Shown: in pieces, positions 23,224 through 37,086 of the stretch
Numbering within the stretch: position 1 is the first letter of the stretch
Layout: each line of letters opens with the position of its first letter
Assembly (NCBI GenBank): GCA_963669155.1
Contig: OZ022586.1
Location: forward strand, 21,880,392 to 21,944,391
Origin: Arbacia lixula
Lineage: Eukaryota; Echinodermata; Echinoidea; Arbacioida; Arbaciidae
Reading direction: 5' to 3'
DNA length: 64,000 nt
The notes under the pieces: model-generated
Told to the model about the DNA's origin: nothing
Seen by the model: the letters and a program-made list of their open reading frames with translations, nothing else
Databases searched by the model: none
Translations under genes and position numbers: made by a program

Positions 23224-23831
23224 CCGACCTCTCCCAGCTCTTCCCGTGGATGCTGGCCATCTTCACGGTGCTGGGCCTCATCGCCTGCTGCGCCTGGTTC
23301 TACAAGTGCCTCAAGAAATGCAACGACCGCTGTTCACTCCTCCGCACTCAGCATAGCCTCGCTAACCAGTCTCCCTCCCGCCCTGACCCGCATGACTTCT
23401 ACCAGGTGGGTGCTTACCGCAGTGTCCGGCCACCCCCGCCATCATCCGTCCACCACCAGCTGGCTTCTTCGTCCATGTCTACGCCGCTGGTTTCGACCAT
23501 GCGGGAGAGCTACGCCTACCGCGGACCGTTTGCTCTCAAGACGAATTTCTCACCGTATACGCACCTACCACCGCCGCCGACCTATGACGAAGCTATGGCT
23601 GCGCCACCGAGGCCGCCCCCGGCCGTTCCCCCACCCGTAGCGGCTCCGTCACCGTATGTCATCTCGGTCGGAGATATGGCGGACACGAGAGAGATGACGG
23701 TTTTTGGAAGTCCTCACGAACATATTCCGATCGATAACGGCGAGATCGGGGAGGGTGAGATGCACGATGACAGGGCGCAGCTGACCGAAGACTCGAATGG
23801 ACATGCCGAAAGAATTCCTGACATTGTATGA
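23224..23831 (+). CDS. PPxY-motif single-pass membrane protein, last exon, copy 1
   Basis: Acceptor ctttctctgcag at 23223, then DLSQLFPWMLAIF and 201 codons to TGA. A membrane helix (LAIFTVLGLIACCAWFY) is followed by KCLKKCNDRC, a basic cysteine-rich juxtamembrane segment likely to be palmitoylated. The Pro-rich cytoplasmic tail has RPPPPSS, LPPPPTYDEAM and APPRPPP. PPTY fits the WW-domain (Nedd4-type ligase) ligand PPxY. The layout recalls Shisa, WBP1 or VOPP1-like proteins but I cannot place it. The upstream exon expected from phase 1 is not visible here, although unit 2 has a candidate at 40792-40900. Codon changes between copies are almost all silent. Confidence 0.8.
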
Positions 23832-24940
23832 TCGATCAAAATAGGTTGAATCTTAAAAATACGAACTACAATGAACATGATGATAGGCGAAATCTTCCTG
23901 ATCAATGAACTAAGATGTTGAGCTAAAGAAACAAGATAGTTCACTCTAATGATAAAAGCAAAGACACAAAATTGGTAACAGAAACGGATACAACAGGTGT
24001 GAGTAAAATGAGACAAGGGTAACCATAGTTTGTCGGAGAATGTGGTGGGAGTTTACGATCTTGAACTTGAGCTCGGCCTTCAAATGTTTGTGTGTGCAAA
24101 TGTAACGTATTATCATTTTTTTTTTATATAACATTTCATTCAAACTGTTTTATGTGATAATTGGAGAGTATCCCTACATGCTAATGATATACATCACACA
24201 GACCTAGTGTCTTGTATGTCCTGAAGTGGATTTGAGGTGCTTTACCAACAATAAAATCTCGCTATGACATCATACATGTGTTACCTGATTGAGGAATGCT
24301 CAAAACATCTATATATCTTGCCTTGTTTTGCGAAAGCATTCTCTGATCTATAGTATGTATCTTTCAATAGCATCATCCTTTCAATGTAAACATGGTGAAT
24401 ATACCGCTACAACTATTGTATGGGAGTTATGCTGCCTAGTATCTGAGTGGAAAGAAACCGTCTCACATATATGCAAATTTATATTCATAATATGCTGGCT
24501 CAGTAAAAGAACGGTTTAATCCAGTAATCAGTATTGAGAGCCAAATGTAATTTGTACACTTTTTTACAACATTGGGGATAATTGGCACAAATGGCATGTG
24601 CAATGAAAATATATGTCTTGTGGAATTTAATTACTTAAAATGATTTTTGATTTTATGAGTATTATTGTTATGAATTCGGTATGACATTGGACATGTTGGA
24701 TATCCAGTGTTCTTATATTAAATGCATGTAAAGTAATGTAAGAATGTGTAACGTGTTGTCTTTTTGGCACTAATTTGATGAGATAATGACGTTCGTCACT
24801 ATTCCATGGCATGCGTTGCTAAAGCAGTCCATTTACTGGCGATGCTGACAATCCGCCCTCACGCGACGTATGTTAGTTAGTTGTAGTACAGTCCCCAATA
24901 TTTTCAACCTACATGACCTGAGATAAATAAAGAGCTTATT
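23832..24940. other. 3' flank of PPxY copy 1
   Basis: Non-coding. It matches 44460-45660 closely, with few substitutions, so this part of the unit diverged little. It holds the 3' untranslated region and, at about 24922, a second AATAAA. Confidence 0.5.
24250..24255 (+). promoter_or_regulatory. Candidate polyadenylation signal, PPxY copy 1
   Basis: AATAAA about 420 bp after the stop, conserved at 44896-44901 after copy 2 within the same gtgctttaacaacaataaaatc-like block. Confidence 0.4.
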
Positions 24941-26142
24941 TCCCAAAGGCGTTAAATCCATTTATTACCAAAATGTAGTTATTAGTTCGAGTATATGCAC
25001 ATTGCACATATTCATTCATACAGCCATTCCTTTTCTTGAAATCATTTTAAGAAATATAAAAAAAATGGCATAAAAAATGTGTTTAGTTCCAAAAGGCGCT
25101 AAATCCATTTTTGTTTAGTTCCAAAAAGCGCTAAATCCAGATTGATTAACCTTCTGTGATTTGACCAATCAGAGCACGGTATTGCTTTAGTGATCCAGAT
25201 TATTAGCACAGAACTCTGAACTAAGTTCTTTTTAGTTCAGTAGCACAGACACATTGAGCTACTTTTGGCGACTCATAAGACTTCTGGTCCGCGACCATTA
25301 AGACTTCCGTCGTCTGCTACTCCTGAGAACAATATAATTTGTTGCTACGTTGTATTAAAAAAAAAGATAATTTAAAGCGTTACGTGTGAAAATAAAGAAA
25401 CAAAAAATGGAATAGAAAATACATTATGTGGCAATTAGAAGAAAAAGGAAGCTGTATCGTTTAAAGGATCAATGTATGTCTTGACTTGATTTACAAAAAA
25501 AAACGTGAAAACATTTCTTCCGTAGAGATGATGAACAAACCCAGCTTGAAAAACATTATACGAGCGGCATATCGGCCATGTCCTAAAACAAAGGCGTGTA
25601 ATCATTATCAAAATCCAGTTTTGTTAACACTATCGTTTGCAATTTTAACTAATAATTTATATCGGATAAAAACTGAATAATCGTTCTATACTATCATACA
25701 GGTGGAATTTCGGACCCTTTTGATATAAAATGGTTTGTGAACTATGTAAAATGTGGATTGAAAATAGCATGGAGCAAAAATATCTTGAAAGATGAGATGT
25801 AAGAAGTATGTTCAACATGGTGGAGGCTTTGAGTGTGTTTCATGGCAAAGATATGTGTGTGTTATTACCTGAATGATTACATTAAGAAGCTGACATGTGG
25901 AATGATCCTTGAAATTTTAGTTCCAAAAGGCGCTGAATCCGAAAAAAATGTATTTTAAAAAAAATATAAAAAAAAACTACTATAGCAGGAGTTTTTTTAG
26001 TATTATTTTAATATTAGTTTGGGGGTTCACCTTTAAACGGTGTGAAAGTTTTGCAGATTCATTGAAGCTAAAGTGGTCTAACAGAAAACTTTAAAAAAAA
26101 CTTACTCGAAAACACAACAAGTGGATTTAGCGCCTTTTCGAA
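24940..26142. mobile_element. About 1.2-kb insertion unique to unit 1, ends AAAGGCGTTAAATCCA
   Basis: Unit 2 runs straight across the site near 45665. The left end is AAAGGCGTTAAATCCA (24945-24960). The right end is the inverted form TGGATTTAGCGCCTTTT (26122-26138). Two more forward copies of ttccaaaaggcgctaaatcc lie at about 25086-25140 and one at 25920. Imperfect inverted ends and an empty site in the paralogous unit support a mobile element. Frames inside (for example 25486-25680) have no recognisable domain. Confidence 0.65.
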
Positions 26143-26894
26143 CCAACTCTTCAAATGTGTATAATCAGCCCCTTCGTAATTGCAATCTGCGCATGAACTG
26201 ATTATTGCTGGCAGAAAATGACCTCAGGTCAATTGCTCTATTCATTTAGTTCACTAGAAATTCATTAGACAAGTCAACCGCATTTCAACTTATTATCATA
26301 CATATATGGCAACAGCTACTCAGCGCTCAGAAGGTAGTGAAAGAACATTCCGTCATGTGCATTGATTATATCGTTGTTCCGGGCACAATGTAAGATGTCT
26401 TTACGTCCATCATCCAACACAGCTTCATGAAAAAATCCCAGTCAGCAGTCTAGTAGTATTTATTCAGCGGATTGTCCGACAATGGTGTAATTACGAACTG
26501 GTCTATTAAAAACGTGGAAATCTCATTAAATATTCCAAGGTTCATAACCAAAATAATGATTAATCAAATGTCACGAAACCTGCTTAAAAAAAAAAAACAT
26601 TGACATCCTTTTACTTTATGATATGTTAATATCAGCTTGATTCAAAGTGTAACTCATTTGTTATTATAATTCAAAAGTGTAAAAACAGTTTAACATTTAG
26701 AAGGTACAAGATGGAGCGAACTTCTTCCCACTGTCTTACCTTGTTCTTGAGTAATGTTTATTGCAAGCTTGTTGACAGAATTCCATAGGGCGAGCATGCA
26801 GCACACTCGACCCTTACATTTTCAATTTACACATTTCAGCTTGAAATCGAGTTACAGTTTTGAGTTTATTTTCAACCAAAAGTATCACAAATAG

Positions 26895-27125
26895 AGTACT
26901 GAAGTGGTGTCTTCATATAGGCATGTTGTCAAAACAAATGACTCTAAACAATATCACTTCAGCGAGAGGTTTATCGGTGCGATATTGTCTAGCGGGCTAG
27001 TGCCGGGTACTCCCAATTACAGTCCTCGCTGTGATCACTGCTGCTTGTTCTACCCGCAGTTTAGAACCAGTTGTCTTGATAATACTGCTAACATGACGTC
27101 TCACTTCCGTACTTTATTGCCTAGA
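26895..27125 (+). repeat. Repeat family R3, plus copy downstream of PPxY copy 1
   Basis: Runs from agagtactgaagtggtgtc to cacttccgtactttat. It is the opposite orientation of 38825-39052 and related to it over about 220 bp, including aaccagttgtc and cgggctagtg. The ends form an imperfect inverted repeat (agagtaccgaagtg). The counterpart in unit 2 is 46408-46620. Confidence 0.55.
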
Positions 27126-30100
27126 GCACAATTCTAAAATAGCGAATGTCTGCTATAACAAATCCTGGCTTCCAGCTTTCTGGATATGGTTAATTCAAAC
27201 TTACAAACAAGAGTCTGGTACTCATAAGACTAGTCGCTCTATCATTATCATCTATCCTCCCTCACGGCAAGCCAGGGAAGGAATTGAGAATGATTAGTCT
27301 ACTACAGCCAAACCCGTTTATTGAATATTGTAGTTTGGATACAAAATGAGTGGGGGGGGGGGATTTGTGTGCAGATATATTAATATTAGTATTGGGGATA
27401 CAAATTCACTTGTTTGCAGACATAATACTGTATCCTGTTTAACATCAATATTGGGGTTACAAATTAAACGTTCAGTCTTGTCACCGGAACATGTCAATCT
27501 TTGTATTGATCATTAAACATTGATATCTTTCTTACTAGTTGTTCGATTGTCTCAAAACTTGATTAGCTCTGCTTCTTATGTTATTTCTGCTTCTAAGTAA
27601 TTAAGTGTGTACGTCGTGCTATTTTGATTGACAATCGACAAGCAACTCCATTTGTTGAAGTTATGCCATAATGTATCAATAACTCTCAACAAGTTAAACT
27701 TTCGCTAACTAGATCCAATAGTTTTTCTATACGTCTGACGAATTGACTTATTTCATAAGCTCAGATACAGGGCTCATAGGGTCAAGATTTATGATTTATT
27801 GTGAGGTTTAGAATTAGGGTTGGTCTACAATTAACGATCGCATGTTTAGGCCTGCTGCTTTTAATTCCGATTATTGGTACTTCATTATATATATTCATGT
27901 GTAAAAGTTGTATCTTAACGCATCAATGTCACTCGAAAAGTTAAAAAGAGACATGATCGTCGTTACCCAAATAAACCCGACAACGCTCTTTGAAAACTCA
28001 AAGTGACCGTAAACTTGCAAACCCTCTCTGGGTTCCATTCTAAAAATGAACACGCATTAATCCCACAATGAGAGAGATTCGCTACTTAAGGCGATGTTTT
28101 TGTTTTTCTCCTGTTCACTGGAATTCCTAGAAAGCCTAATGACGTAGACCCAGTGATGTTCATTGACGTTAAGGATAAAAACAAAACATTCGTCACCACA
28201 ACACCCACTCAGTTGTTTATCGTTGATCTATAACTGTGAGATCTGTACAGCTGGCTGTGCATGGTGGACCGCGTTTCCTAGTCTGTCTAGTAGAGCTACC
28301 GACATGGCATCAGTTTTTTTTTGTTATCGCCATTACGTTCATTCAATTCAAATAAATTAAATACAAGGTTTATTAAAATCATCTTCGCTGCTATGTCACC
28401 TTGTCGACCTTATCAAAAGATTCATCTTTATCATTGTTAACAAAAATACTTCTCACCTCTCTCTCTGTTCGTATGCCTTAGACCCCACTACCTCTCCATG
28501 TTCTATTTACCTACTCTCCCCATATACGTTCGTTTTCTTGGTCTGTCTGTCTGTCTGTCTTTCTGTCTTTCTTTCTGTCTGTCTCTCTCTCTGATATCAC
28601 CACAATAAAAGAAAAAAAAAACTCACCTACACACACAATGTACTCACACATATACATCATTTACATACACACGTACATAAAATCATACGTACACACTGAA
28701 CGCCATAAATACTTCCGATATGTTATGACTGTTTCCATGCCTCCTTACAAAAGGGGTAGACATTTATGTGATAGAGCACAAAACCATTCACAGCCTCCCC
28801 CCCCCCCCACAAACGCACACGCACACATACACACACACACTCAATCACAGTTTACAACAACAACAACAAAATCTTAACTGCAAAAATGATAAGCAGCATG
28901 AATTTTAAAACAATCATAAAGATGAAGCATTAAATGAGATCAATTATATATCTACAACTATACATACGCCCAAGCCCCCACATTCTCCCTTCTTGCATAT
29001 TCATATTAGGTTATTTGCATATAATACATAAATGTACTAGCACATTACACAACTATAGAGACATTTGTACATATTCCGCATTACACATACCACCGTATTC
29101 AGTTACACATACATACATACATGTCATGCATATAGCAGTACTACTACAGAAATACAAAGGCCGAGACACATCAATTACTCGAGATGTTTTTTATTCCCTC
29201 TTCTGCCCTTGTTTGCGGTCCTTTACCAGTCCAGTAAAAAAATACCAAGGTTTCTCAACCTTTCGGTGTCGCAATGTATACTTCGATAAAGCGATAAATG
29301 GATCCATTATGCAATTTTGCGTTGGGATATATTTCATTACTGTTACTATAGATTTGCGATAACAAATATTTCAAGCCAAGAATTTCAACAAATAGACAAA
29401 GGTTGTAAACAATATTCATTGATGTATTATCTGGGATACGCCATTGATATATCAACAAGACATGCTATAATCATGACAATTACCCTTATACATTCCAACC
29501 ACCAATACACTAAATCGTATCGCTTTCCTAATAAGAACAAATAAATCGCGTATTCGCATACCTCACTTGTATCATGACGGCAAATTTGACGAAAGCGATT
29601 TATGTCAATAATGCTAAAAATACAAGCAGGTACCCAAAAGGTCACGAATATATTTTAAAATCCAGATCATTATCAAGATCATAAAATGGTTAGCGTCTGT
29701 AACTTAATGAAGCAGCACTGAGCAATAGAAATACAGCTGTTACTCTTTGTGGCTTAAGATAAATGTGATTTCAAAGAAAACAGCACACAACAAACTAGCA
29801 TGGTAGATTATTACTGTAGAAAAAAGTAAATTACGCTAAACCATATGTATTATTCACAGCATACTATAAATGCAACAATCAATGTACAAATTGGTCATGC
29901 CAGAAATGTACACTAGCGAAATGATAAAGAAACCTTTCTATTTTGTCGTTATCTGTGACAATAACTTACATTGAAGCAATATAAAAAAAGCAGTAGAGCC
30001 AATAATGTACATGTATACTGATAAAAAAACAAACGTAAATTCAATACTCAGATAATGTACTCTATCACTGGTGATAATATTCAATATCTACGAGTCTAAG

Positions 30101-30630
30101 AAAACCAGCAGCATGTCTACATTATGCCAAAATTTACATTTTTTTTCCAGTTGCAGTAGCATGACCAGCTGAAATAAAAGTGTAGGCTTTCGAACATAAT
30201 TTATAAAAACATTAACGAATCAAACTGAGCAATAGAAATCCCATGCTCGATTTTGTAAATTGATGCAAAAGACAGCTTAAAAATACTCTTTCCTTTATTT
30301 GCAAGATGAGCAAACAATCTTCATTTCTTAGGTGAAAGCCATACAAAACATAGAACATGAATATTCCTCCACAAAACTGTGTTTATAATTTTTTTTCTGT
30401 ACAGGGCAGTTGTGTTACAGAAAAGTGGTACTCTTAGATAAAACGTTTGAGAGAAAAGAAGAAAATGAAAACCCCAAATCATCTGCTTCGAAGGCACCAG
30501 TACTATAAATCAAAAGGCACAGACATGATAACAAAACTATGAAAAGGGTGATAAAAGCATGTGTTAACATATCCTTCAATTTACGCATGCTCTTTAGATC
30601 CTCAAAGAAAATATCCTCACACCTAACTTT
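27126..30630. other. Intergenic stretch between units 1 and 2
   Basis: About 27130-27620 matches the end of unit 2 (46620-47470). A poly-G run lies at 27351, and (tctg)n/(tctt)n at 28540-28590. About 29640-30600 is the duplicated 3' flank of the receptor genes, with the conserved AATAAA at 30294 on the minus strand. Frames at 28163, 28638 and 28934 are AT-rich and unsupported. No gene seen. Confidence 0.45.
30294..30299 (-). promoter_or_regulatory. Candidate polyadenylation signal for receptor gene B
   Basis: Minus-strand AATAAA in the tcctttattt block conserved with 10934-10939, about 340 bp after the gene B stop. Confidence 0.4.
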
Positions 30631-30637
30631 AACATTT

Positions 30638-33600
30638 CTATGTGTAGATGGGGTTTTCTACCATCTCTGTGCCGTCCTCGTCGTTGTCGTCGGTCACTTT
30701 CTTCTTTTTATCCGGCATGGCGTACAAGGCATCCATGCCCGGCAGCGTAGACTCCTGCATGCTAGGCTTCAGTGCCTTCGAGGCGCCATTGCGCATCACG
30801 TGACTCTTCTTCCGTTTGTCAGGCATTGCGTATAAATCGCCCAAGTCGGCGCCTTCTGGTTCGGCCCTGTGCTTTGTCGACACAGCGTATAAGGCGCTCA
30901 GATCCTCTTTGTCTTTCACAAATCCCATGTTTAGCTGCGGCTCCTTTTTGCTCACACCACATTTGATTGAATCCTCGTACGGGTGAGGGAGGGTTGGTTC
31001 TCCTTTACCAACTGTGCTATCCATGAGAATTTCATCGTAGTTATTCGCATCAAACTTGTCAGGAGGCTGATGGGGAAGAGGCGCCCTTCTTGCGGATCTG
31101 CCATGTCTAGAGTAGATTGAATACAATAGAGATCTGGTCAAATAGAACATTGGCGGATAATTATGAACAGAGGGAGAAAATAAGCAAAGGAGGGAGAATG
31201 AGAAATAGAGAGAAAGAGGGGGGGGGGGTGAGCAAGGGAAATAATTCTGGTTTTATTGTACTAATTGAACTAATAATGCATGGCTGGAATTGCTAATAAT
31301 AATGTTACCACTTCTACTAAATTATTTTTTATTGTTAAAACAGAATTCTAGAAGTAAAAACATGTGAACCATTTTAATACTGCGATAGCACTACTACAGT
31401 TTCTTTTTTCATCATCACAATTGCTTCTACTAGTACTACCATTTCACGCGCGTATTTACGAATAATATCTCATCAAATACCTGCGCTTGTAAAGGACTAC
31501 GACGACGATGATGACCACGAGGATGATCACGATCGCAGCAACCCCTCCACCTGCACCAGCTGTCACGCCTAGTTTAGAAAAGTATAACATTACATTCCAT
31601 TAATAGACTAAAAGTTGCAATTAGTTATTCAAATTCAACATCTGTCTGCTCTTTTTCTGTGAATGACGTAACTTAACAAACTCTTTGTTTATACGATATG
31701 ATTGGTGATACCTGACCAATGCAGCAGTCCTTCTAAAGACAGTAAAGACCTATAAGTTACATGATTGAGACAATGCTTGTTATAAGTGTGTTTTGGCGGT
31801 ATTTCAGGTGTAATCTTACCTAGGTTGCTGGTGTTCCCCACTGGCCTCGTGACAGTAGGAGTGGTAGAAGACAGGGGCGTATCATCTGGAGTCCGTCTCG
31901 TGTTTGATGTAGGGTCTGTAGCAATATTATAATGAATGATGATTATTAAACAATATTAAAAGTTCCAATACCCCATTTTTTAGACTATTGTTACATCTAA
32001 CCGTCCCTTGATATCAACAAGGGGAACTATTGCTATTGATACCTCGTCCAACCACCAGTCCCTCTGAAGAGAGTCGTAAATGGACCAGGGCCCTGTCACT
32101 AAAACGTTTTGCGACTGATATCAATCGTAAATCTCTACATTAGAGCTATGAGATTGGACGTGCACTCGATTCAAATAAATCGTAACGCTTTATACGACAT
32201 GGCCCAGTGTGAACAGTTTCTGCTGCTTATTAACATGATTAAGAGAATGTTGGTTATAAATGTGTTTGCAGTATTTCAAGTGTTATCTTACTTAGGTTGC
32301 TAGTTTCCCCTACTGGGTTTGTGCCAGTAGGAGTATTAGAAGACAGGGGCGTATCATCCGTAGTTGTAGATCCCACCATGATAGTGTTCGATGTAAGGAC
32401 TGTAGGTTTTTGAATATGATAATCAGTAATTTATAAATATCACGATCTGACACCCATCACTTTCTTTAGTGTAGGGCATATGAGGCATTTAAATTAAAAA
32501 AACGTAGCATTTATAAACAAAATACACATTTAAAGTTATTTAAAGAGAAATTTATCATATTGTAACCATCAGCATGCCCCTGTCGGATTTGTTTTTCCTT
32601 TAGATGCACACAAATCCTATTTATGCAGCAGTTTGTCTGGCACACACAGCTTGATATATATATACCTGTCATATCACCAACCTTGCTTATCGCTGGCCAA
32701 GAGCGCTATTGTATTTGAAATATTATATTGCAACAAAGTTAAGGGGGGGGGGGACCCTCGGCATCAAGAACAACTCCACACCCAGTGTCATATTTGACAT
32801 GCATAGAATACGATTCTACTAACGATGATTTTTCCGTATTCGTATAGATGGCCTGTGTTCATTATGCTTTAATCTTTTTTTTGTGATGGCGTTTACGCTC
32901 ATTATAAATACCTGGACTTGTATCAGCATCCTCAGTTGTCACGATAACGATCGTAGGAGATGTGACTGGCTGACTCGACTCAGGAACTAAACAAAATGTG
33001 AAATTTGATGAATGTTTACTTGCAGTATACTTTTAACAATCACATACTCCTGAAACCTTCACAGTCATGTAAATAAACTAAACAATACCCCCCCCCCCCC
33101 AAACCTGAGAAAAATAGCATAACATTTTAAAGAGATTTGGAGCAAAACAACTTAATAACATTATGAAGATTATAAGCCAACTGATGCGCAATGAACTACT
33201 GTGCATAACATGCTAACGTGTCCCAAAATGTGAGTTTAAGCTGTGCGTTTATTGATCATTTTCAAACTTTACTCTTCTCAGAACACGCAAACAATATTGA
33301 TGTTTGTAATCTGACGATGTTTGTAATCTGACTCAGACTGACGACTGAGGTAATATCAGAACAGTTTAATTCATACTTTTTTAATTGTTGCCGAACAGCT
33401 TTAGATTCATTACCTTCTTGTAATACTGATGTAAAGTTTTATTCTTATCTGAAAGACAATTACTCTCATTCTATATTTTTTGAATCCATCAGTGAGTATG
33501 AAGTAATAAGTTTGTGTAATTCCTTGCAAAACAGTAATTCATATGATTTTGATGTGATTAATGTTAATATTGTTAAGAAAATCATATAACCAATTGCAAA

Positions 33601-36600
33601 ACCTCTGGTATATATTTTTAACTTATCAATTGACACTGGAACTGTACCAAATAATTTAAAAATTTCTAAAATTATTCCTGTTTATAAAAAAGGTGATTCT
33701 CATCTATTGAAAAATTATCGGCCTATTTCTATCTTGCCATGTTTATCAAAAATACTAGAAAAATGTATCTATAATCGAACATATTCATTCTTATGTAAGT
33801 ATAATATTCTTTCTAATTCGCAATATGGTTTCAGGAAAAATAACTCTACTACTCATGCATTAATTGATTTACAAAGTAAAATTGTTTCTGCTATTAACGA
33901 AAATAATTTTGGTATAGGGGTCTTTATGGATCTATCCAAAGCTTTCGATATAGTTAATTTTGATATTTTATTGTATAAGTTAAATTACTATGGTATACGT
34001 GGCACACCTTTACAATGGTTTAAAAGTTATTTGTCTGATCGTTGTCAGTTCACTTCATTTTTAAATTCTTCATCAACTTGTAGTTCAGTTCAACAAGGTG
34101 TACCTCAAGGTTCAATATTAGGTCCCCTCTTATTCCTGATTTATATTAATGACATAACTAATTCTTCTGACATACTTGATTTTATATTATATGCGGATGA
34201 CACTACTCTTTTTTATACCCAAGGAAGTGATGTTGATATAAAAGAAAACATAGAAATTGAAATAGATAAAGTATCCACTTGGTTCTCCGTTAATAGACTT
34301 CTTGTAAATTTTGAGAAAACTAATTTTGTTACTTTTTGTAATAGATCAAATAACATATATAATACATTGCAACATATTGATATAACATTCTGTTCACATC
34401 CCATCAAGAAATGTAACACTGTTTTGTTTTTAGGTATATATATCGATTCTAATTTACACTGGAATACCCACGCAGATTATGTCATTAGTAAAGTGTCTAG
34501 GTGTATAGGAATCTTATTCAAATTAAAACATAGTGTGCCGACATTTGTCCTTATCGTATTATATAATACCTTAATCTTACCTTATTTATCATATTGTATT
34601 GTCGTTTGGGGCAACTGTAACCAATCTAAGATAAATTCCATAATTAAGTTACAGAAAAAAGCAGTTCGGATTTGTACAGATAGTCATTATCTTGCATCAT
34701 CAGCCCCTCTGTTTAAAAAATTGAATGTTTTGAAATTGTATGATTTGTTTTTGTATCATATTGCATTATTAGGATTCATGTACTTCAAGAATAAATTGCC
34801 TCACTTAATTTCTAAACTGTTTTGTATAAATAGTAATATACATCGGTATGACACCCGAAATTGTAATTCATTCCATTTGTTCAAACTAAAAACAACCTTT
34901 GCCAAAAAATCAGTAAGATATAATCTCCCCGAAGTTTGGAATTCACTACCTATTAACATTCGTACCTGCTTTTCGTTACAAATGTTTAAGAAAATGTTGA
35001 AAACTTACTTATTACATAAATATTGATCTTCTGTATGTCTTATTTAAATATCCTTTTGTGTGAATGAGTAGTTAAATGATATCTTTTGTGCCCTATTATT
35101 ATTATGTTATGTTCGAGGACTTTTTCCCCCACAAGGCCTCATGGCCTTTCTATGAAGTTCTCTTCATTTCACTTTGTTATATTATGGCTATATTTACTTC
35201 ATGTTTGATTATCTCGCGTGTGTTATGAATATATGTTGTTTATCTTGTAAATATGTTTTTAATGAAATGAATAAACCAACCAACCAACCAACCAGCCAAC
35301 TGTATATAAACTGAACACAGCAAAAAAGTAAGAAGTGGGTATGAAAATATAAGTACGCACTTTGAAATACTGCGATGTATCCACTTCCGCCACAAGAGCT
35401 AAGGGAGTCCCCTTGACATGTAGACTGGCAATTCTCATCACCATCCTCCGCTGCCCCGAGCCGACTGTAGTTTGTTCCAGCGACACCGCAGAAGCATTCC
35501 TCTCCGTACTCAACTCCAGCATAGACGTAGTCAGCCATGGTGGACTCATTGCAGTGGGTGATGCATTTATCGATTTTCATAGTGCTATCCTGCAGTGGAT
35601 CACCGGGTAGCACGCGATCGTTCGTTGCATCTATGTAGCATCCGAGGTAGGTGTCGTCTGCAAAATGAAAACAGAACGATGATCAGCACACATGGAGAAA
35701 GACATTCGTTCTCGTAATACATAACGGAAATGAATGTTAAGTATTGTTTCATTAAACCTTATTACATAACCAATCATTGACCTCAAAGAAACACAAACTA
35801 TGTATTGTTATATATTGCACTGCCCAAAACCCATGTTTGTATGCTTTACTTTGAATGCATTTGGATTAGTTTTTTTACGTGTATGTTAACGATATGGTCA
35901 ATAAGTCATATGCCCTTCCTGAAGCTCATGCTTGAATAGATATGGGTGAGTGGCTGGTCGGATGGTCAGGGTGATGATGGGGTGCAGGGGTGTGTATGGC
36001 CTTGGAATGAGGAGAGGGATAGGCTTGACAAATATATTCAACATAAAATTATGAACCTTCTTACCGTAACAAGCTGCTGCTCCGATCATGTCAGGTGACG
36101 AACAGAAATGCAATAATCCACAATCGCTGATAGAGGTGTGATCTGTTGAGGATGCAGAATTAAGACTGTGTAGGAAAATATAACAAATTTTAACGCAAGA
36201 ACGATGGTATCACATTTCTGACAACATATTTTGTTATTCTACAAACCTATGCATATTGACCATAGCAGAATTTAATTCAAGTGATAGGAAGATGTAGACA
36301 TAGCGGTTGCAGTATGTAAATGGATATCTTTCTCTTGACTACATTTCTTAGATCAAATAAGGGGAAGTGTAAGGTTGATTTTTAACGAGATGATAGTAGG
36401 AATGATGGTAGGAATAACGGCCATATCTTGAAGGACATGCACAAATGGTAATCTACGTACTTTCCTGGCATTGGAGAAATGTGGTTGGTTGACCAAGGTC
36501 ACTACCGAAAGGTGAGTTAGTAATGGCCCTGTTAGTTCCATAGGCTCCGATGTGATCACAGACAAGTCTAGCATCGTGGAAATCAAAGTTGATCCCACAA

Positions 36601-36939
36601 GTCGTCTGCCACATGCCATTATCTGTAGAGTACTCCACGGTTCCTTCATAGCGTGATGGGCCGTTCACAAAGCGGACGTCTAGGGGAGAAAAAAAAATCA
36701 GATATACAACCCTAAATGGATTAACAAATCAAAATCCTTGCTTCTCATATAACATTTGTTGCAGTACCTATCTGTAAAATAATTAGCGTACTGAGTGCAA
36801 GCGAATGTTCTGTTTCTCACCTACATCTGTCGAGCTTTGTATATTTTATCTTGAAAAGCCCGACACCGTCTCTCCTATTTCCACGCCACCATCTGTGTAT
36901 CAAGAGTTGAAGAGGTAGTGTGTGTGTGAGTGTGTGTGG

Positions 36940-36970
<31 letters not shown>

Positions 36971-37033
36971 GGTGTGTGTGTAAGTGTGTGTATGTGTGTA
37001 TGAGTGTGTGTGTGGGTGTAAGTGTGCGTGTGT

Positions 37034-37086
<53 letters not shown>

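Noticed and set aside
26904-27137. 77-codon frame; related 88-codon frame at 38763-39029
   Set aside because: Both cross the R3 repeat. The frames align weakly in one register but with many amino-acid changes and no start or splice support; treated as repeat.
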